Part shown: piece by piece, positions 53,235 to 55,503 of the stretch | Layout: each line of letters starts with the position of its first letter | Position numbering within the stretch: position 1 is the first letter of the stretch | From: Pseudarthrobacter sp. C4D7 | GTDB taxonomy: Bacteria > Actinomycetota > Actinomycetes > Actinomycetales > Micrococcaceae | Direction of reading: 5' to 3' | DNA length: 55,503 nt | NCBI RefSeq assembly: GCF_013359725.1 | Contig: NZ_JABFMW010000026.1 | Span: 1-55,503, forward strand | The notes under the pieces: model-generated | What the model was told of the DNA's origin: nothing | What the model saw: the letters and a program-made list of their open reading frames with translations, nothing else | Database searches by the model: none | Translations under genes and position numbers: made by a program

Positions 53235-53422
53235 GACGAAGAGCGCCGGCCGGTGATGGCGTCGACAATGCCGCGCAGGTCCAGCTTGCCTTCGGCGGCA
53301 CGGCCCAGGAGCGCCCCGATGGCCATGAAGAGAAGGGAGACCAGGAAGCCCCACAGGCCGAACTGCAACGACATGAAGGCCACGAATGCTCCGACGGCTA
53401 CGCCTGCCATGGTGAGGTTCAC
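53231..53422 (-). CDS. DUF2273 small membrane protein
   Basis: A 63-residue protein with two close helices (AGVAVGAFVAFMSLQFGLWG and FLVSLLFMAIGALLG) and a basic tail ending in ITGRRSSS. DUF2273 proteins accompany Asp23 genes in Firmicutes and actinobacteria and probably help tether Asp23 to the membrane. The GTG or ATG start overlaps the asp23 stop by 4 bp. Confidence 0.88.
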   Translation of the reverse strand: MNLTMAGVAVGAFVAFMSLQFGLWGFLVSLLFMAIGALLGRAAEGKLDLRGIVDAITGRRSSS

Positions 53423-53868
53423 AGCAGCGCCTCCCGTTCGGGGGCCCCCGGAGCGGCTGCCTTGGCCGGCGGCGGCACGTAGACATCCGTGATCTCGACG
53501 TTGACCTCGATGACCTGCAGCCCCACCAACTCTTCGACTGCGCGGTATACGGCAGCACGTACGTCATTCGCCAGCGCGTGCAGGGGTGTTCCGTAGCTGG
53601 CCACCAAGGTGATGTCCACGGCGACCTGCGTTTCGCCCACTTCTGCGTGGACACCGGCGGCGTGATCGGAACTTCCCACCGCATCACGGATGGCGCCCAG
53701 GGCCCTGGACGGGCCCGAGCCCAGGGAGTAGACGCCGGGAACCGACCGTGCGGCGATTCCCGCGACTTTGGCCACAGCGACCTCGGAAATGACGGTCCTG
53801 CCCGGTCCGGAAGCCGGGCTGGCGGCAGGGCGGCTGGGCACCGCGGGTTGCTGGTTCTGGTATTCCAT
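53419..53868 (-). CDS. Asp23/Gls24 family envelope stress response protein
   Basis: A 149-residue Asp23-family protein with the core GRTVISEVAVAKVAGIAARS, then VPGVYSLG, HAEVGETQVAVDITLVASYG and VEELVGLQVIEVNVEITDVY. Asp23 is an abundant membrane-associated stress protein. It heads a five-gene operon (asp23, DUF2273, Asp23-like, DUF6286-like, amaP) in which every junction overlaps by 4 bp, so the proteins are probably made in balanced amounts. Confidence 0.92.
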   Translation of the reverse strand: MEYQNQQPAVPSRPAASPASGPGRTVISEVAVAKVAGIAARSVPGVYSLGSGPSRALGAIRDAVGSSDHAAGVHAEVGETQVAVDITLVASYGTPLHALANDVRAAVYRAVEELVGLQVIEVNVEITDVYVPPPAKAAAPGAPEREALL

Positions 53869-53984
53869 CAGGCACTCCCCCTTCTGTTGGTTCCACCCTA
53901 TCCCCCGGGTGCGGCAGATGTACTGGAAATGCCCGCCGGCGGCCGCACGGAAAGTGGGCTTCGGCGCGGGGTGGGCTTCGCGGT

Positions 53985-54029
53985 TAAAAGGAACCAGGCG
54001 GGAAGCCCATGGGGGACTTCCCGCCTGGT
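53985..54029 (-). terminator. Rho-independent terminator of the levansucrase gene
   Basis: A perfect 13-bp stem (53993-54005 with 54017-54029) has an 11-nt loop and is followed on the minus strand by TCCTTTTAA. It lies 35 nt past the levansucrase stop. The rest of 53869-54063 is upstream of the asp23 operon; I see no certain promoter. Confidence 0.82.
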
Positions 54030-54063
54030 GACTCCGCAGCCCGAAGCCGCGGAGGTTTACGGC

Positions 54064-55503
54064 CTATTTGTAAAGGCCCTCGCCGCCAACCCGCACGTTC
54101 GTGGGAAGGTAGCCGAACGGGCCGAGGCCGTTCCGGCCAAAGGTCCTGTCCACCTGGGAGACACCGTTGCGGAAGTTGATCTTCACGGTCGGGGACAGCG
54201 AACCGCCCCGGACGCCGTTGACGTTGTCGATGAAGGACTGCACCAGCCCGCCGGGCTGCACATAGTGCGAGTAAGCCTGGAACTGCCGCCCGTTCTGGTT
54301 CGGGGTTGGTGCCTCCGGGGACTCGGACGGAAGGTTCAGGTCCGTGGGCGAGCCCAGGGCCAGGCCGCTGTTGTTCATCGGCTGGTAGTCGGAGCGGATG
54401 CCGTCGCCCACGAAACCGTACACGCCGTCGGGACCGCGCATGCCGGCAGCGTAGGTGAACTGGTGGCTGATAGTGAACAGGTAGTACTTGTTCTTGCCGT
54501 TTTCGTTCTGGATGAAGATCTGTGGACGCTCGGTCTGGTCGTTCACGCAGTTACCGGAAAGGATGGGCGGAAGGAAGGACCATTTGGTCAGGTCCTTGTT
54601 GTCCGCCACGGCCAGTCCTACGTTCGCGGTCTGGAAGTAAGCGCCGCTGTTCTGGACATCGGCGACATTTTCGGCGTGCGGATCACCGGGCCGGTAACCC
54701 AGGTCTTCAGCCTTGCACTGGTAGTCGCCGCGGTTGGCTGCGGTGTTGCCTTCGAACACCATGTAGGTCTTTCCCGGGTGCGCGGGGTCAACGAACGTGT
54801 AGGGGTCGCGGAAGGCGAAGCCGGCGTTCTGGGCCTTGTTCTGGTACAGCTTTCCGTCCGGTTCCAGCAGTTTGGTGTGCTGGAAGCCGTCGAACGTGAC
54901 GCCGTTCCGGTCCGCATGGATGTTGCCCAGGGCCTTGGCGATGACCGCATCCGGGGCAATTCCGCCGCCGCCGGCGTTCCGCTCAGCCACATCGTAGAAG
55001 GTGGTGGCCGTGTAGAACACGTTCACGTGGTTGCCCTGCATCAGGCGCGTGGAGCCGGACCATTCGGTGTTGCCGATGGAGGTGTTGTCCAGGAACAGGT
55101 GCCCGCCGTAGTTCCACTTGTCCTTGGCCGGGTCCGCGTTGGTCTTCCGGAAGAAGTAGCCGATGCGGGCGTTCCAGTGGCGCTGGTCGAAGCCGTATCC
55201 GGCGTGCCGGTCAGCGACCAGGGAGAAGATGACGTCCCAGCCCTTGTAACTGATCTGGTTGGCGTTTTCGTCTGTCAGGGACCACGTGTCCCAGACCCAG
55301 ACGTCGTCGTTCATGGCGGGGAAGTCCTGCGGGATTTCCGGCATGGTGACGTTCGGGCTCATGGAGTTCGTACCCGGGGAGACGGTGGAGTCACTTTGCG
55401 CCATGATCTGGCGGGCGTCCGCGCGGGTCCACTTGGAGGTGAAGTCCGACGCCGGGTCGAAGGCCTGCTGGGTGTGTTGCGTGGGCAGGGGGAAGCCGGG
55501 GGT
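54064..55503 (-). CDS. Levansucrase (GH68), 5' end outside window
   Basis: The frame is open to the window edge (33 codons before the first ATG at 55404), so the start and the expected signal peptide lie outside. The 479 visible residues are a GH68 fructosyltransferase that splits sucrose and builds levan. The nucleophile Asp is in DDVWVWDTWSLTDE, the transition-state stabiliser in AFRDPYTFVDP and the acid/base Glu in NDQTERPQIFIQ. The upstream KWTRADARQI matches the family N-terminal region. Three cysteines are visible. It has its own terminator. Confidence 0.93.
   Translation of the reverse strand, partial: TPGFPLPTQHTQQAFDPASDFTSKWTRADARQIMAQSDSTVSPGTNSMSPNVTMPEIPQDFPAMNDDVWVWDTWSLTDENANQISYKGWDVIFSLVADRHAGYGFDQRHWNARIGYFFRKTNADPAKDKWNYGGHLFLDNTSIGNTEWSGSTRLMQGNHVNVFYTATTFYDVAERNAGGGGIAPDAVIAKALGNIHADRNGVTFDGFQHTKLLEPDGKLYQNKAQNAGFAFRDPYTFVDPAHPGKTYMVFEGNTAANRGDYQCKAEDLGYRPGDPHAENVADVQNSGAYFQTANVGLAVADNKDLTKWSFLPPILSGNCVNDQTERPQIFIQNENGKNKYYLFTISHQFTYAAGMRGPDGVYGFVGDGIRSDYQPMNNSGLALGSPTDLNLPSESPEAPTPNQNGRQFQAYSHYVQPGGLVQSFIDNVNGVRGGSLSPTVKINFRNGVSQVDRTFGRNGLGPFGYLPTNVRVGGEGLYK

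Overview
The window is a 55.5 kb piece of a high-GC actinobacterial chromosome. Gene content and style point to a Micrococcaceae member of the Arthrobacter/Pseudarthrobacter type: DUF3151 beside a class II aldolase, purS-purQ-purL with a separate purA, an Asp23/AmaP cluster, levansucrase, and many ATGA/GTGA start-stop overlaps. The genus is my inference. Almost every base is coding. I saw no rRNA, tRNA, CRISPR array or recognisable transposase. The first gene (SSI-like inhibitor) and the last (levansucrase) run off the window edges.

Layout, 1-17 kb: two subtilisin-inhibitor-like genes flank a putative DNA glycosylase gene and converge on a large secreted S8 protease. Next come purSQL and then a 1.1 kb module made of one Vsr/DUF559-like nuclease gene between two 61-bp direct copies of a long palindrome. 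This module is the least explained object in the window. It is followed by DUF503, an ABM monooxygenase, DUF1990, an MmcQ/YjbR protein, an Fe(II)/2OG-type dioxygenase, a CoA-binding protein, an ECF sigma factor with a coupled membrane protein and a repeated upstream motif, a DUF1508 protein and purA.

Layout, 17-30 kb: a secreted M14 carboxypeptidase lies downstream of three 11-bp-spaced repeats that resemble a Pho box. A SAM-I riboswitch precedes a B12-independent methionine-synthase-like gene. Then come a UDG-family protein, DUF3151-fba, a SpoU methyltransferase, a NagD-like phosphatase, a Tat-exported hydrolase, a STAS protein, a GAF-ANTAR antiterminator, an FAD oxidoreductase reading in frame into pyrE, and nadE.

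Layout, 30-55.5 kb: an IclR-controlled acetoacetate/short-chain acid operon (CoA-transferase A, AtoE-like permease, CoA-transferase B, thiolase) is followed by an ankyrin lipoprotein, a GlcG/HbpS-like protein, a NarL-type two-component system, a cold-shock protein, a TipA-like MerR regulator, a DedA protein, a valine-catabolism operon, exonuclease III, a LacI-regulated alpha-glucoside ABC transporter with a GH13 glucosidase, the Asp23 envelope-stress operon and levansucrase.

The thiolase and the histidine kinase are each split by a single missing base next to GGG, within 3.2 kb of each other. This could mean sequencing error or real decay. Several genes look leaderless, with a -10 box 6-7 nt before the start codon (MerR, dioxygenase, MmcQ, nadE, xth, pyrE). 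Convergent gene pairs repeatedly share strong hairpin terminators, three of which carry the same ACGACGGCGG-type arm.
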